64,000 nucleotides of DNA, taken from positions 39,384,230-39,448,229 of the forward strand of contig CM051516.1 in NCBI GenBank assembly GCA_028015205.1, written 5' to 3'. Origin of the DNA: Mytilisepta virgata. Lineage: Eukaryota > Mollusca > Bivalvia > Mytilida > Mytilidae. The notes under the pieces are model-generated. The model was not told where the DNA came from and did not search any database. It saw only the letters and a program-made list of their open reading frames with translations. Positions 1 to 12,525 of the stretch are shown piece after piece; the stretch's first letter is position 1; each line of letters opens with the position of its first letter. A program made the position numbers and the translations under genes.

Positions 1-199
1 CCCCCCCACCCCTTGGATAACATTATTCTTAACACTTTAAATTTTACTGAATATCATTAACTTATACAGAGCTGTGTAGGGTAGTCCATGGTCTGGAGTT
101 ATATGCAAACGAATTTGTATCTTCACATCATAGGTAAGGATCTATTACATAAAAAAAAACACAATAATAAAAGTAAAATATATAACTTCTTTTTTTCAG

Positions 200-3100
200 G
201 ATTTCTGTTGTTATCGGTATGGTCATGGGTAATATTGTGTGCACCAGATTTTTTCTCTTGGAATTTCTCCTTTATGGTAGTAAATGCTATTCAGACATTG
301 TTATTGATGTATCATATAAGACCTGTAAAGTTCTGTGAAGAACTAGAAGATGTATATGTTGCTTTATTCCAACCAATGAAAGTTCCAAGGTATGTTTTTA
401 TTTTATTATGACATTGTTTACATATTGAAAGGTACAACACTATTTTGACAGACATGCTTTTTTTTATATAATTTTTAATGATTCCAAATAACAGAAAAAA
501 ATATAAAAAATGTACAGCGATGTTATATTACTATACTGGTCAAGAAGTCGTCATCTTTTATGAGGAAAATTTAGTATTATAAAGGGGGGGGGGACAGAAC
601 TTCTGAACGTTTTAATCATATATTATTAGTAAAGAGAAACCAAGCTTCTCAATTATCTAAATTAGTGTTTGTCAAACTGCTATATATCCAATGAAATTAT
701 TCCCGTAATTTGTGTGGTAAAAATGTCTTGAAATTTTTATATTTTTGCCAACAGGACAAAGTAAATATTTCGTCTAAATTTTATAAAAATTAAACGAGCC
801 AAATCTATTTTAGTCAAAGTGCTTGGTACCGCCTGAAATCATTCCACGGCTTAACAACTTTGGCCATTATTTGTGAGAATCATTTCATGACTAAACACCT
901 TTGACAATTATTCATGAGAAGCTGCCTTAGAGCCTACTATTTGTTCACTTCTAACGTACAAAGCATGTCTCTCTCCCTAAACAGGAAAGAAGTTTTATTG
1001 TCCTTAGCTGACTGAAAATTGTTATCCATCAAATGGACATAACTCCAAACATAAAATAACATAAAAGAAAACAAGATATAAACATAGAAACAAAACAGAG
1101 TAAGACAAAATATCTGATGCCAGTCTGTGGACAGTAGGGTAGTCGGTGTGTTGATAATTTGGATGACAAATAGACAGGACCTGCGTTATAATCTCTGTCA
1201 AAGGAGATCTATAATTTCCAGATAATGGTAGAATTTCAACAAATCAAAATAAGCAAACAAAAGAACTTTCAACCTTAAACATTTAAAAGTACCATTAAGT
1301 CTTTGTTGCAGATATTTGTTCGGAAAACTGGTATCGACAGACTATTGTACTCTTACGTCGCTCCACGAGGGAGAAGCATATGCCACACAGGGAATCAGTA
1401 AAACTGATAGACTTGGACTATTGATGTCGGGGACGTAAGTTTATATTCTAATAATTTTTATCTGCCAGTAGTCAAGAAAAGTCATCCAAAATATAACACT
1501 TTACTACGTGATAGATGAACCTTACATACTTAATACAACAATAAATAAAATTCATTTATCCTTAGGTATTTTGTTTTGTTTTGTTTTATTTTTTAATTTA
1601 TTTTAATTATTTTTTGTTTTGTTTTTTCTTTTAGTGTTTTTGTGGTTTTTTTTTGGATTTTATTTTTATTTTCTTTCTACAATATTTTTGTTGTACCTTA
1701 ATCTTTTCAGCCCTTTCAGAAATATCAAGATTCGGTAATATATGTGTAAAACAAAGCCTTACTTAATTCAACTTCTGTTGCGAGTTGTTATATATCTTTT
1801 AAAACATTTCTGCGAACCACCCATTATATTATTTGGTGTTTATATATTTAACATAATGCAGACGCAGTGCATATTCTTTTTTAAAATAAAGTCAGATTCC
1901 AGTGAGTTTTAACTTTATTTGAAGACATTGTTATAATTACAGAATGAACGTATACAGCCACAATAATCTTCTCCACCAAATCCAGGAGAAAGATTTTATT
2001 GACTCACCGGAGTTCGAGTCCGGTGTTGGCGGAGAAGAAAAGTATCAAGTAAGTTACAATAAAACGTCCATATTTATGTAGATAATGCGAAAAAAAAATC
2101 ATAACTAAATAAGGTTAACAAAGAACGCCACATTACTTGTGGCATGTTTCTTTTAACAAAAAGGCCAGAATACTTGTAGGCATGCTATATTTATAAAATA
2201 CAATGTAATTTTGAAATTTTAGTGGATCTTATGGCAAGCCGTTTTACTATTTATTCGGACTTCAAGATATCTTATAAAATTTAGATGATATAAGGTATCT
2301 TATATATTATATCAGATATCTTATATATTATATGAGATATCTTGAAGTTAGAATAAATAGTAAAACGGCTTACCATAGGATATTGCAAACGTTACACCAA
2401 GGACGCAAAGTAAAATATCTCCAAGTTACAGTTCAATACAGATTAACTAAGAATTAAAAAATGCAGAACATAACATGTTATACACATGATACATATGTAC
2501 ATCTTTTAACACTTTTCAAGGTCTCTATCTTTGCTGGTTCTTTGTGTCGGTATATATTCTGGTCCAGACAGAGTTTAGAATATTTGTTGATTAAGGAACC
2601 ATACTTGGCTAATGTGATGAATATAATTCTAGGACGTGACATTACAAACAAACTGTATGCTTTAAATGAAAAGGTAAGAATCTGTTTAATTTTTAACCCA
2701 CTTTGAACGATTATTGTAAATTAATCGTCATTCATAATTTATTCTCTGATTGGTAATTAATGCGTTTTTCGGAAATGTGTTTGTTTAAGAATGCAGTAAA
2801 ATTACTTCGCTTTTATCACTTTCTCAATTTTATTGAATCATAAAACAGTTGACGGATGGAAATTTAAAAATTTTGAACTCAAATGTAGTTCTCTTATCCA
2901 TGGCATGTATGTTTTTTCCCATCATTTCAGTTTTGCTTTTCGGAATATCATTATCGGATTTCGTTTCATTTTTCTTTATTTACTCTCCTTAAATCTTTAC
3001 AGAGGTAAAGTGACATTTATATTAAAAGACCCGAAATATTTTCACAGTCACAAGACCATTGGCAAATAAGTACCAAGTTTATCGTTTTCTCATTGACCCT

Positions 3101-3296
3101 TTTAAAAATCACGTACTATTACAGGTAGCATCTACTAAGGGTTCACGTCTTGACATCAGACTTCCAAGTGTTTCTTCAGCCCTGAAATCCAAACAAGATT
3201 TGCGTAAAACTGTTGCTGGTGTTGGACAAGACAGTCCTCCCCATGACCCAACTACTGTAATTGATGATATTGGAGATGATGATGTTTATACAGATG
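200..3296 (+). CDS. Popeye domain-containing protein (POPDC/BVES-like), 3' part of gene
   Basis: Popeye proteins are three-pass membrane proteins of muscle and epithelia whose cytosolic Popeye domain binds cAMP. Five exons are visible, all with AG/GT borders and matching phases: 200-389, 1312-1434, 1943-2048, 2521-2673 and 3125-3296. In order they encode the last membrane segment and the CAPDFFSWNF motif, then EGEAYATQG, then the diagnostic FIDSPEF (family FLDSPEW), then the second core motif as YQVS (family FQVT) leading into LCRYIFW, the helix GRDITNKLYALNEK, and an acidic, proline-containing tail. The first two junctions rebuild single codons (R at 389/1312, T at 1434/1943). Upstream exons encoding the N-terminus lie before the window. 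Exon five ends in phase 1 at a good GTAAGT donor and I found no convincing partner; reading on would stop at 3451. Family assignment is confident; the exact paralogue (BVES or POPDC2/3) is not decidable. Confidence 0.9.
2230..2377. mobile_element. Palindromic MITE with TATGGCAAGCC ends (short form)
   Basis: A 148-bp element starting TATGGCAAGCCGTTTTACTA and ending with its reverse complement (one mismatch, CTTACCATA). The inside is a few copies of the self-complementary unit AGATATCTTATA. The flanks GGATCT and GGATAT form a 6-bp target duplication with one mismatch. It sits in the third intron of the Popeye gene. It has no ORF, so it must be moved in trans. It is the short sister of the 639-bp element at 50303-50941. 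Confidence 0.85.
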
Positions 3297-4869
3297 GTAA
3301 GTTTGAAACAACATTTGCCTTGTCTTTGGATTTTGCTGTTATGGAATTTGACCAATGTCTTATTGCCTCGGTATTATTTTTCCGATATCGGATTGCTATT
3401 TATGTTTTTAGTTCGAAAATGATCTTCTATTGTTGTTTTATTATTAATTAATCAAGATCAATATTTGTATTACGTTTATTGTATTTTTAAAAGCAAAAAA
3501 TGTGTTCCCGAAAAATGAACTATACCATAAAACAGCACAATTTAAAAGTATCAAATAATAAATGAAATATGGACAAACAAATTTGTAAAGTTTGAGATCT
3601 TTTTCACAATAGAATAAATATCAAACTTACTCTACCTTTCACATATGGTCTTATACAGTCATTGCCTCAAACGTTTTCCAATGTCATAATTCACTGCCAT
3701 GTATTCAATGTTTTTTCCGTAACACCAATGACAATATTGTATTATATTCCTATTTGATTTGCATGACTGCGAATTAAATCAGACTGAAATGGGTGTTAAA
3801 TATGATATATGCGGTCTATAAACATCTTTACTAATAGAATTTAGGAAGAGACTTTAGATAAAACGCTTTTAAACAGAGAAAATTAAATTGTTAATGCGGT
3901 AGAGATATAACATCAGAGTTCTTTTTTTTTCTGTATATAGATTTTTTTTTTTATTTAGAGTGTTCAGAAGACACAGAGAAAACTGAGTTGCTGAATGGGC
4001 ACCTGAGACAACCTTTATTAAGGGGTCAAAGTCTTTCAACATGTAGTGAGTTCTCGTGTGATTCGCCGAGATGTTCCATTCATTCAATTTCAAGCAATTC
4101 AGGAATTCATATGAAAATGTAATATCACTTTTCCAAGATCGACTGCAAGTTTTAAATGGACATTATGCTGGTATAGTTGTAATGAGAAAGAAATGTTATG
4201 AAGAGAAGACGACATTTGCATATAATCTGGCATTCAACTCTATATTTGTATATGAATATTAGTTTGGTATTTTGTATATATCTAATAATATTGATGCTAA
4301 AAAGATTGATTGATTGATTGATCGAATATTGTTTAACGCCGAGTTGGCGATCTTGCAGCAAATATCATGGCGAGATGCTAAAAGACATACGAAGACGATC
4401 TAAAACAAATATATAAAAATAAATGTAATAAGAGAGTCAGGATATAGTTGTACAAAGACAGCCTTTCCTAAATTTCTTTTATTTCCGTGTTTGTATTTTG
4501 TTCAACTCTGTTATATTCTTTCGAGAGGATGTGATATTAATTATTGATTTGTGTTACTGTGTCACAATTTCTAGAACGTCTTGTATAATAAAGATATGTC
4601 TGTAAACCTAAAGTTGACTTCTATGTACATTTTCATGTATGTATCAGGATTCTAAATAGAAATAACCAATGATGTCTCTCTCATGTATAAGCCGTTTTGC
4701 TTCGCTCTTTTTGGTTGCTTTGGCATTTCCATTGAAGGCTTAGACCAAAACCTTGAACTTAACTAAAGAGTCTTAGAACTGACGTATCTTATGCTTCAAA
4801 ATTGTTATAATACAATATACATTACCCAGTGTTTCCTAGTCAGTTTTAGGTATATAGGTAAAATTTAAT
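3297..4869. other. Non-coding stretch after the Popeye exons
   Basis: No coding exon is supported here, although the Popeye gene needs at least one more phase-1 acceptor exon. A short GATT microsatellite lies at about 4304-4322, followed by a fragment reading 'gtttaacgccgagttggc', a motif found at the ends of molluscan SINEs. The remainder is AT-rich without visible structure. Confidence 0.4.
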
Positions 4870-5620
4870 AACACTTTTAGATATTTGGATGATATTTTGG
4901 CTGTCAATAATGACGACTTTAGTATGTACACTAAAGAGATTTATCCTGTTGAACTTACTATAAATAAAGCTTATACTAACAATGAATACTGCCCTTTCCT
5001 GGATCTTGATATATATATCTCTTACGGAAAGCTTAATACTAAAATTTACGATAAGAGCGACGATTTTTCATTTCCTATTGTTAATTATCCGTTTTTAGAT
5101 GGCGACGTTCCCATAGCACATCGTATGGTGTTTATATATCTCAACATGTTCGATTCGCTCGTGTATATAACAAACCTATTTGATTTAACGAAAGAAATCT
5201 CTGCATTACTGAAAAATTATTACACCAGGGAATTCGATATCACAAACTTGTCAAAACTTTTACTAAATTTTATCATCGGTACAAGGACCTCATTCGTAAA
5301 TATAAATCAATATGCAAACATCTTATATGTTCAGGTATTTCACATCCCATCTTTTATGGTAATATTCCATACAAAGTACAAAAATGTCGTCATTCACCTG
5401 AAAAGTTAACCAGACCTTTAAACAGACTTATCCACAAGGGATATAGTTACGATACTGTTGTAAAGTCATTAAAGATGGCATTTTTGGAGTTAATATTGAT
5501 TCACTCATAGATTCTTTGCGTCGGAAATAAACACATTTATTCTAAACCAGTTGTTGGCGTGATACGGGTTATGTTCTTCTCGTATAATTTATGATGGCAT
5601 GACACTAAACCCCTAACGAG
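4870..5620 (+). pseudogene. Reverse transcriptase retroelement relic
   Basis: The translation begins inside the RT palm with the catalytic box RYLDDIL (YLDD, about 4879-4896), followed by YPVELTINKAY, FLDLDIYIS, KIYDKSDDFSFPIVNYPF and a degraded GVYISQL segment. The frame breaks near 5140, and homologous residues continue in other frames to about 5560 (LNRLIHKGYS, then KPVVGVIRVMFFSY). The 5' part of the RT is missing, so this is a truncated, frameshifted copy. The family, with its YDKRDDFNFPIVNFPF motif, is common in bivalve and other marine invertebrate genomes; I cannot place it in a named clade. A second copy lies on the minus strand at 40235-40935. Confidence 0.75.
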
Positions 5621-6728
5621 GGGGGTTGTTGCTGATTTTCTATATTATAAAGACATAATCTTTCGATCAGGTTAATTGAGGCCTGGAGCTGGAATGTCAG
5701 TAACTGCTTGTAGTCCTTTGTTAATATATATTGATCATTGTCATTTTGCTTAGTTCTGTTACCTTTTTTAACATCGGACTCGGACATCTTTTGAACCGAG
5801 TTTTACTGTATGTATGGCTGTGTGTTTTTAAAAGCATTATATTCAAAATCATGTAAGGGCATTTTTTGAAACTCAAAATATCTAATAATTTCTGCTTCCA
5901 TGATCTTGGACAATCAGATATGATTTTATATTAGAATTCCGTTCGTATTAGTTTGATGGACTTGTCATTTGTTAGCAAGACAGAATAGAAATCCTAATAT
6001 GACCCAAAATGTTATTTAGCATATTCAAAGTTGAAATTTCCAACAAAACCTAAAGTTAGAAACAGTCTAGAGAGAGGTATGTGGAAGAAAGATGATCCTT
6101 AATTTTATCTGCATTTTCTTGTACTAGTTTCGCGGTAGTAACGGAATAGATACAAATGAGATGATAACATTCCAATACTTAAGTCCACAAGCAGTGAAAT
6201 TCACCCAGTAGCAGTAAAAATTCTAGGATACCAATTTTTATGAACCATGTATAAGTATTTTGAAAAATCATGTCTAGATAAAACGGCCAAACATTTTGAA
6301 AGATTTGATAAAAAAAAAATATCCGTACATTTGCAATACACAGAAACGATAAAATGACTATATGCAATACGTGTAGAATAATTTATGGTGTTTTTCATAA
6401 CACATTCTATATCAACCAAAGAACTTATTCTTGGGGCTATGCTATATGGTTCGAGGGTTGATATGATACGCAATATGAAAAAAATGTCATATATTTAAAT
6501 CAAGGAAAGGAAATTTCTATTTGATCACCAATGAAGACTGGTAATAATATGCAACTGAAAAAGTTTGCAGGATACCTGTGCTTAACCAACAATTTAGGAG
6601 TGTGATATGAGCTATGGGCAGATATAGGCTAAACCTTCCAACCTGTATCTATTATACAGAAAAAAATCATTTATTAATAACCAAATGATAAATACTTTAT
6701 TAATGTTAAAATTTGAGTTTTATTTAGG
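5621..6728. other. Non-coding stretch
   Basis: AT-rich sequence with short ORFs only and no recognisable domain. Just before the lectin stop codon the plus strand reads TTTATT at 6718-6723, the likely polyadenylation signal of the minus-strand lectin gene. Confidence 0.4.
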
Positions 6729-9059
6729 TCAACCAGATGTTCCATTGGCATAAACTTTCACTTCTGCCAGCTGAATCATTGCTCTCCCAGCAGTAAACAC
6801 TTTGACATATCGGCCAAGAAGATTCTTCTTGCAGTTGAATATCAGATGTTGTTTAGTAGAGACAGGTCCTTTATGATGCCCACAAAGAGTCATGTGGTTA
6901 AGATTCTGCCCAACTAATACATCAATGTCATGTAGCTGATATCCTGATAATAATTTTTAAAAACAGACAAATGCATGTTATAACGAAGAATAATGGTATC
7001 AACATTTTCTTCACTATTATCTCAATATTTATCTTAATAGTATTGCTTTGAATAAAATGTGGTAAAGCCGAAATACGTAGTACAAAAGATCCTTATATAA
7101 CGTACTGGTGAGTACCGGTATACCAAAGTTATGCATTTTCTATATCCTAATTATATCATTATTGTAGTCTATACAACGGATATCAACTATAATTAAATGA
7201 AATCGAAAACCGTTGTTGTTTTTGTTTTTGTTTTTTGTTTTTTTTTTTTTTTTATTACTGTTCAATTGAAATAACAGCTTCAATTTATATCATATCACTG
7301 TCTAATTTCTGAATATTTTTCGGAAATAACACTAATTCTCTTATTAGGTTCTTAATAATCAATTTTGCTATTCGTATATAATTTAACATTATAAATGGTA
7401 ATAATATTTTTCCTGACTTTATAGTGCTCTACAATGTTTAATTATTTCCGATTTACAAATTTTCGGCTGTTACCATTGCTGAGACACAAACTGTTTAAAT
7501 TTGCAGTCACATTTGCACATTTGGTTGAAATATGTTACAAAGAACCATCGCTGATATCCAGGTCTACGATGAATTGTCACTCAGTTAGTATTTTAATAAC
7601 TAGTGTCACCAAACAGCGACCATTTTTAGTACGGTACTTGATATTCTGTCTTTATGTGTGTTTTTTTGTATACATTAGTGTTCTAGTAGGACCATTTAAA
7701 ATTAAGAACTTATCTTTTTCTGCTTATTGTTAAAACATTAGTAGTTTGATCAATAAATACAGTACGAACAGACTAAATAGTCAAGACAATCGCTTAGAAA
7801 TATTTTAAATTATTAAACAAGTGTTTTCAAAGATCAAAGATGCTGAAAAGATTTTAAAAACGTACCACAACAATCACGGTTGAAGACATCTATTCTGGTT
7901 ATTTTATATGTTTTCCCGAGGTCAACATACCAGAATGGATTCTTATCGCTACTACTGTCTCGAGTGTGGGAAAAGGTTGATAAATTTCCATCAACTGCAT
8001 TTCTGGCAGGAAATTGTCCGTGATCAGTACTTTGTCTGGCTAATTTACCATGCGCCACTTCCTGAAATTCAACAGATGCTGAAAATGAAAATATATAGCC
8101 CAATTATTGCTTAATATTTATTTCATTTTTACGATCTTTTCAGTTTCTGGTATACATTTAATATCGTGTTAACCTCTCTCCTTAGATGGTTTTGGTTTAA
8201 ACCTCTTGGTCCTTTGGAATTTTGAATTGCTCTTCAACCTTTTTCGTTTACTGTTTTGGTTTTCAACATTTAAGGCCTTGGGCACAACTGAAGAGTGGTA
8301 AATTGACGAAATGTGCACATCCTATACACGAAAATTGGTATCAAAGAATTTACTATAACCATACGAGTCGATACCGCTGCTGTCGGACTCCAAGTCCCCT
8401 AGGATATCACCAGCTCAGTTGCTAGTATTTCGATACTATCCGAAATTGATACTTTAAAGTTACAAAAGTGTTAGATGTTCTTAAAACTAATACACATCTT
8501 TGTTCTAAAATGGTTTTAGCTTTATCAGTTATAAATTCCTGAATTTCCGAATACAAGAAAATCTGATATTTCACAAATTATATACACAGAATGATAAAAC
8601 CGTGGGTTTGGAGTACATGTACGTGAGCATCAAAATTACCTATGCTGTCACTAAAACTATTCGGAAATTTCAAAGTTTTCTGGAATGAAGGAGACATTTA
8701 TGCATGTGTCATGTATGTCAAAATATGTCGATATTATTATAGGTATAGGTATGTCAAGAAATGTATGAATTAAATGTATTTAATACTTTAGAGCAATTTG
8801 AATTGTGCTACTTTGTCGTGAAGAAATTTTAACGCGCACTTTTTAGTTATACCATATACGCACCTTTCTTACATCTGTCTTCAATCAATTGTTGTAATAT
8901 CTCCGTTTGTTTCAAAAGTTTAGCTGTTAGTGATTTCTCGAGTTCCCCTACGACTGATTTTACCGCAGCACACGAATCATTTTCATTTTTGCCAGAAATG
9001 GTGATCTGACAGGCAAATGATATTGATAAACATACAGCGAGAAATGTTACTATAAACAT
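6729..9059 (-). CDS. F-type lectin (fucolectin-like), secreted, three exons
   Basis: Exons on the minus strand are 9059-8864, 8078-7866 and 6943-6729, giving 207 residues; all borders are GT-AG and both introns are in phase 1. Exon 1 encodes a signal peptide (MFIVTFLAVCLSISFA) and a charged, probably coiled-coil stalk rich in E, K and L. Exons 2 and 3 encode one FTP (fucolectin/tachylectin-4/pentraxin-1) domain: GKLARQST, FPARNAVDGNLSTFSHT, NPFWYVDLGKTYKITRIDV, FNRDCCG, LHDIDVLVGQ, LCGHHKG, then the closing strand GRYVKVFTAG...AEVKVYA. Such lectins bind fucosylated glycans and act in the humoral defence of molluscs. The Arg that usually follows the CC pair (CCGxR) is Gln here, so binding may be altered. 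I chose the third in-frame Met downstream because it starts the signal peptide. An AATAAA lies 5 nt after the stop. Confidence 0.88.
8190..8480 (+). repeat. Hammerhead-ribozyme repeat, decayed copy with extended 3' body
   Basis: After 'tggttttcaacatttaaggcc' come CTGAAGA (8288-8294; one change from CTGATGA), a weak stem II ending TTGAC, GAAA and the palindromic stem III ATGTGCACAT with C at 8321. The body goes on with 'gagtcgataccgctgctg', 'actccaagtcccctaggatatcaccagctcag', which matches the arrangement I know for mussel retrozyme-type repeats. The stem I 3' side is lost. Confidence 0.6.
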
Positions 9060-10882
9060 ACTGATACTGCCAGTATTGGAGAATAATTTGAGAATACAGT
9101 ACATTTTAATGTTACTCATCGATTTTATATTAATATATGATATATGTACCACATTGCTAATACATGTAAAATAATCATCATAGTTTCAAACACCATTTCC
9201 TTTTCCTTTTGGAAATATCCCCTTTAATATTAGAGAAATAGAATATTGTAACTAAGGTAATGTGTATGATTCATCCTAAAGTTATGTTTTGAACAACTGT
9301 TATGAATTATTGAATAGAAGAAAAATGTTGTTAAGGGAATATTAATACATTAAATTTTGTTTTCATGACAACTTCTAAAAATTTGCTTACAATAACTGCT
9401 TCTGAGAGAACTGACAACATTTTGTAGGAACGTTTAAAGTATTCGCAGTTAAGATCGACACTCAACACTGCTTCCACAGCTGAATCGATCTCACAAACTG
9501 TGTTCTACTACAGATTAGTGATCATAAACATTCTGCGATGTCTCAGTGTCCCAGGGCATGCTCCAAAAAAAAAAAAAAACAAAACAAAAAAACAAACAAA
9601 AAAACAAAAAAAAAAACAAAAAAAAACAGGGACACATTTCGATAATTTCAATTTAACGCTACCCTAGCAAACAAAATATATCTTAAGTTTCAGATGATTC
9701 AAAATTCAGACTGCGATAAACATCTATCATCAAATATACCCATTTTTAAAGAAAGTGCATGAAAGTGTGGTTTTAATTTTAAACAAGGGGACCTGTTATC
9801 GGACGATACATACATTTGTGCTAGTTAATGTTTGTTTTTGGCTCTTTTATGTATTTTTTCTGATGATTGGATGGCGTTAAGTTATTTGTATATTATTGTT
9901 GGCCTTTCCTTTATCCGTTTTGTTGTTTGTTTATATGTTTTTATTTTGTTCATAAAAATGTTTTGGACAAACTGATAGATGGACAATTATTGTATTATCA
10001 TACTCTTTCCACAACTTCCTTCGTAAATGGATTATTATACAAAGTGTGCTACAGTTCGAATACACAATATAACTTTATTTTAATTAAAGAACTCAGTCAA
10101 TTAGCTTGCTTTTACTGCTTATTTTGGCCTGTATTTCTCCCCAAAAAGCTTAAAATTTACTAACATAGAAAAATAAAATGCTTCACCGAACGCAGCTGGA
10201 TACAATTGCAAAACCGTTGATATTACATGACATAAAAGCCAGTCATATACGAAAAACTTAAAAACAAACCCCATAAAAATTGGCCAAGAAATATCAATTT
10301 TAAATGGATGAAAATGCACGTTTTTGGTCCTAACTATCGCACGGACAACAATTGTTCACGAACGACGACGCCGATAACCTCATACCAATATAGGATATTC
10401 AACAAATTTTCAATCATTTAAAAAACTGTTCAGTTGAATACATAACCATCTACCTATCTGTATAAACTCCAATAATACAAATACTTTTCTTTTCAAAACT
10501 GAGAACTCATAAAATTCAATTCACAGGACTTTAACAAATCTCTGTGTTTGCTGAATAACATTAAGTGAACGTCTCTCGAATACCTACAATAAAGAAAACT
10601 TAAGTCTAAAACTAGAATTACAGTAAGCACATCTCGCAAATGGATTACCCCCTCCCAGCTTCCCTATTTAACAATATAACCATATAACCAGCCTTATAAT
10701 AAGAACTCGTGCGCGCAAGTTAGTATCTCGTGCCCACGAGTTGTAATTTTTTGTATGGCACTCCAGAGATTCCATAATAATCTGTTACAAGGGCCTTGCT
10801 TTAATATTTTGTTTATTTATTTTACAATTATACATGTATTAAATGAACCATTACACTAAATTATTTGTGTACATTGTATTAT
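9060..10882. other. Non-coding stretch with A-rich tract
   Basis: Upstream region of the first lectin gene. A long A/C-rich tract (runs of A broken by single C) occupies 9566-9630. At about 9850-9950 the text 'gttggcctttcctttatccgttttgttg' is a relic of the 3' tail repeat found again near 28.66 and 50.0 kb. An imperfect AACTCGTG/CACGAGTT inverted repeat is at about 10705-10742. No gene is supported. Confidence 0.4.
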
Positions 10883-11063
10883 AGTATTAATGAATAGGTG
10901 TTTTTATAATGGCCTTGTAATGTGTCCAAGGTCTGTAATAATGACCCGAGGAAGGTTGTAATGGCCCAAGGCAACGCCGAAGGCCAATACATTCCCGAGG
11001 GTCATTAGTACAGACCAAGGACACATTACAGGGCCATTATAAAAACACCCATTTCTTAATACT
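10883..11063. repeat. 181-bp fold-back element (MITE-like palindrome)
   Basis: Two arms of about 80 bp are inverted copies of one another. Both begin AGTATTAA and run through GTGTTTTTATAATGGCC, TGTAATGTGTCC and GGTCTGTA, with a short GC-richer centre around 10970. No ORF of interest; the translated ORF across it is a shadow. Target duplications were not resolved. Confidence 0.75.
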
Positions 11064-12190
11064 TTTATTAACCAACCGATGAAATGCAAATTTAATGTAA
11101 CAATGTTGTAGGGGTATTTTTATGCCTATTACAAACTTTTATCAGTTGTAACTTGTTATAAAATGTTTGTTCCGTAAGAGTTATTCTACATCACATTTGG
11201 TCGTTGCTACTAGTTTATGTAATGAAGGGTGTGGGATAAAAGAGAAATAGAATTAATTTTTAAACTACCTGTAGGTCTGATGAAGTATTGAATGGAGAAT
11301 TAAGTAAACATGTTGCAGAGCTTCATTGTACCATATGATTTTAACAATAGATACTGTAACAAATGGGATAAATTCATTGAATAATTGGATTACTGAAAAT
11401 TGTCAGTCTCAAAATTTCTCTTCCAAGGGTAAATTTTAATTTATGTTAAGTGTCCACAATCATTATAGTAGATACACGTTGATTGCTATTTCGCAATGCA
11501 AGCATTCTGCTGGATTGTCAACAGACATTGGATATCTTACCTGTCGTCTGCTAATTTCTATCAGTTTCCTGTGTGAAAAAAGTTAAAATACAGTCTTTTT
11601 AACAATTCCGGCTGAATAGAAATTCTTTATAGTTAATAGCATAAAACATAATTCTACGATCAGCACAATCAACAACAAAAAATTCCATGCGACAAAATCC
11701 TCAGAAATGTGTAGCCATCTTTAATTTTCTGATTTCATAATGGCCCTGTTTTTTCATAATCGGCCCTGTTATAATGCCCTGTTAGGAAATTTGTAATACA
11801 CATGCATTTTAGCCATAATTATACCTAGTTGGTTAATTAATACTACTAAAAGAATGAGACAAATTTTTGTTAGCCGGGTTGCCGTTTCAACAACAAATGC
11901 GACGTGCGATCTTTATATATCAGAAGTATGAGACCATTGTGCAGTTTAAAACTTATCAGTACATACGCAATTGTTTCCGCGTTTTGCTAATTACCCCTAA
12001 TTAATTAATGCGGATCACGAAAACCGATACCGTTCCGGAAGTATACATCACAAGAAGTTTCCGGTATCGACCGAGGAAAAGTTTGTCTAAAGACAGTTCG
12101 ACAGAAAACGGTTTAGGATTTCGTTGCGTAAGTGTAAAGAAAAATTCACAAAAGAAAATGAACAATCGTCTTTCTATTCAATCATCTGCA
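11064..12190. other. Non-coding stretch
   Basis: Mostly unique AT-rich DNA. A fragment at about 11735-11780 ('cataatggccctgtt', 'cataatcggccctgtt') resembles the arm of the neighbouring 10883 palindrome and may be a broken relative. No gene is supported. Confidence 0.35.
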
Positions 12191-12196
12191 CTGGGA

Positions 12197-12525
12197 ATTT
12201 AAAAAGCGACCACATGCCCAAAATGAATGAAAATAAAAAAGGCAAATATGCTTGCTTCCCCGTCTTATAAAGAACACTTCACCCAAGGCTCCAGGGATTA
12301 AATATCCAAAAAGAGAAGATGCACATCGCGTCTTTATATTTGTAAAAACAAACATTTTGTCGGCAACTGGAAATTTTAAAAACAGAAAGTGACCACATGC
12401 CCAACTTGACATGCATGAAAATAAAAAAGGCAAATCTGCTTCCCCGTCTAAAAACACTTCACAGGTTACTACCCAAGACAACAGAAGATGGACATCACGT
12501 CTTATCTATACTACTAAATCTAAAG
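12197..12525. repeat. Two tandem copies of a roughly 175-bp unit
   Basis: The unit with 'gcgaccacatgccca', 'aaataaaaaaggcaaat', 'gcttccccgtct', 'aacacttcac' and 'agaagatg.acatc.cgtct' occurs at about 12205-12335 and again at about 12387-12512. The copies differ by small indels. The minus-strand ORF over them is a by-product of the repeat. Confidence 0.7.

Noticed and set aside
7434..7733. A 99-codon plus ORF.
   Set aside because: It lies in intron 2 of the minus-strand lectin gene and shows no domain, signal or splice support.
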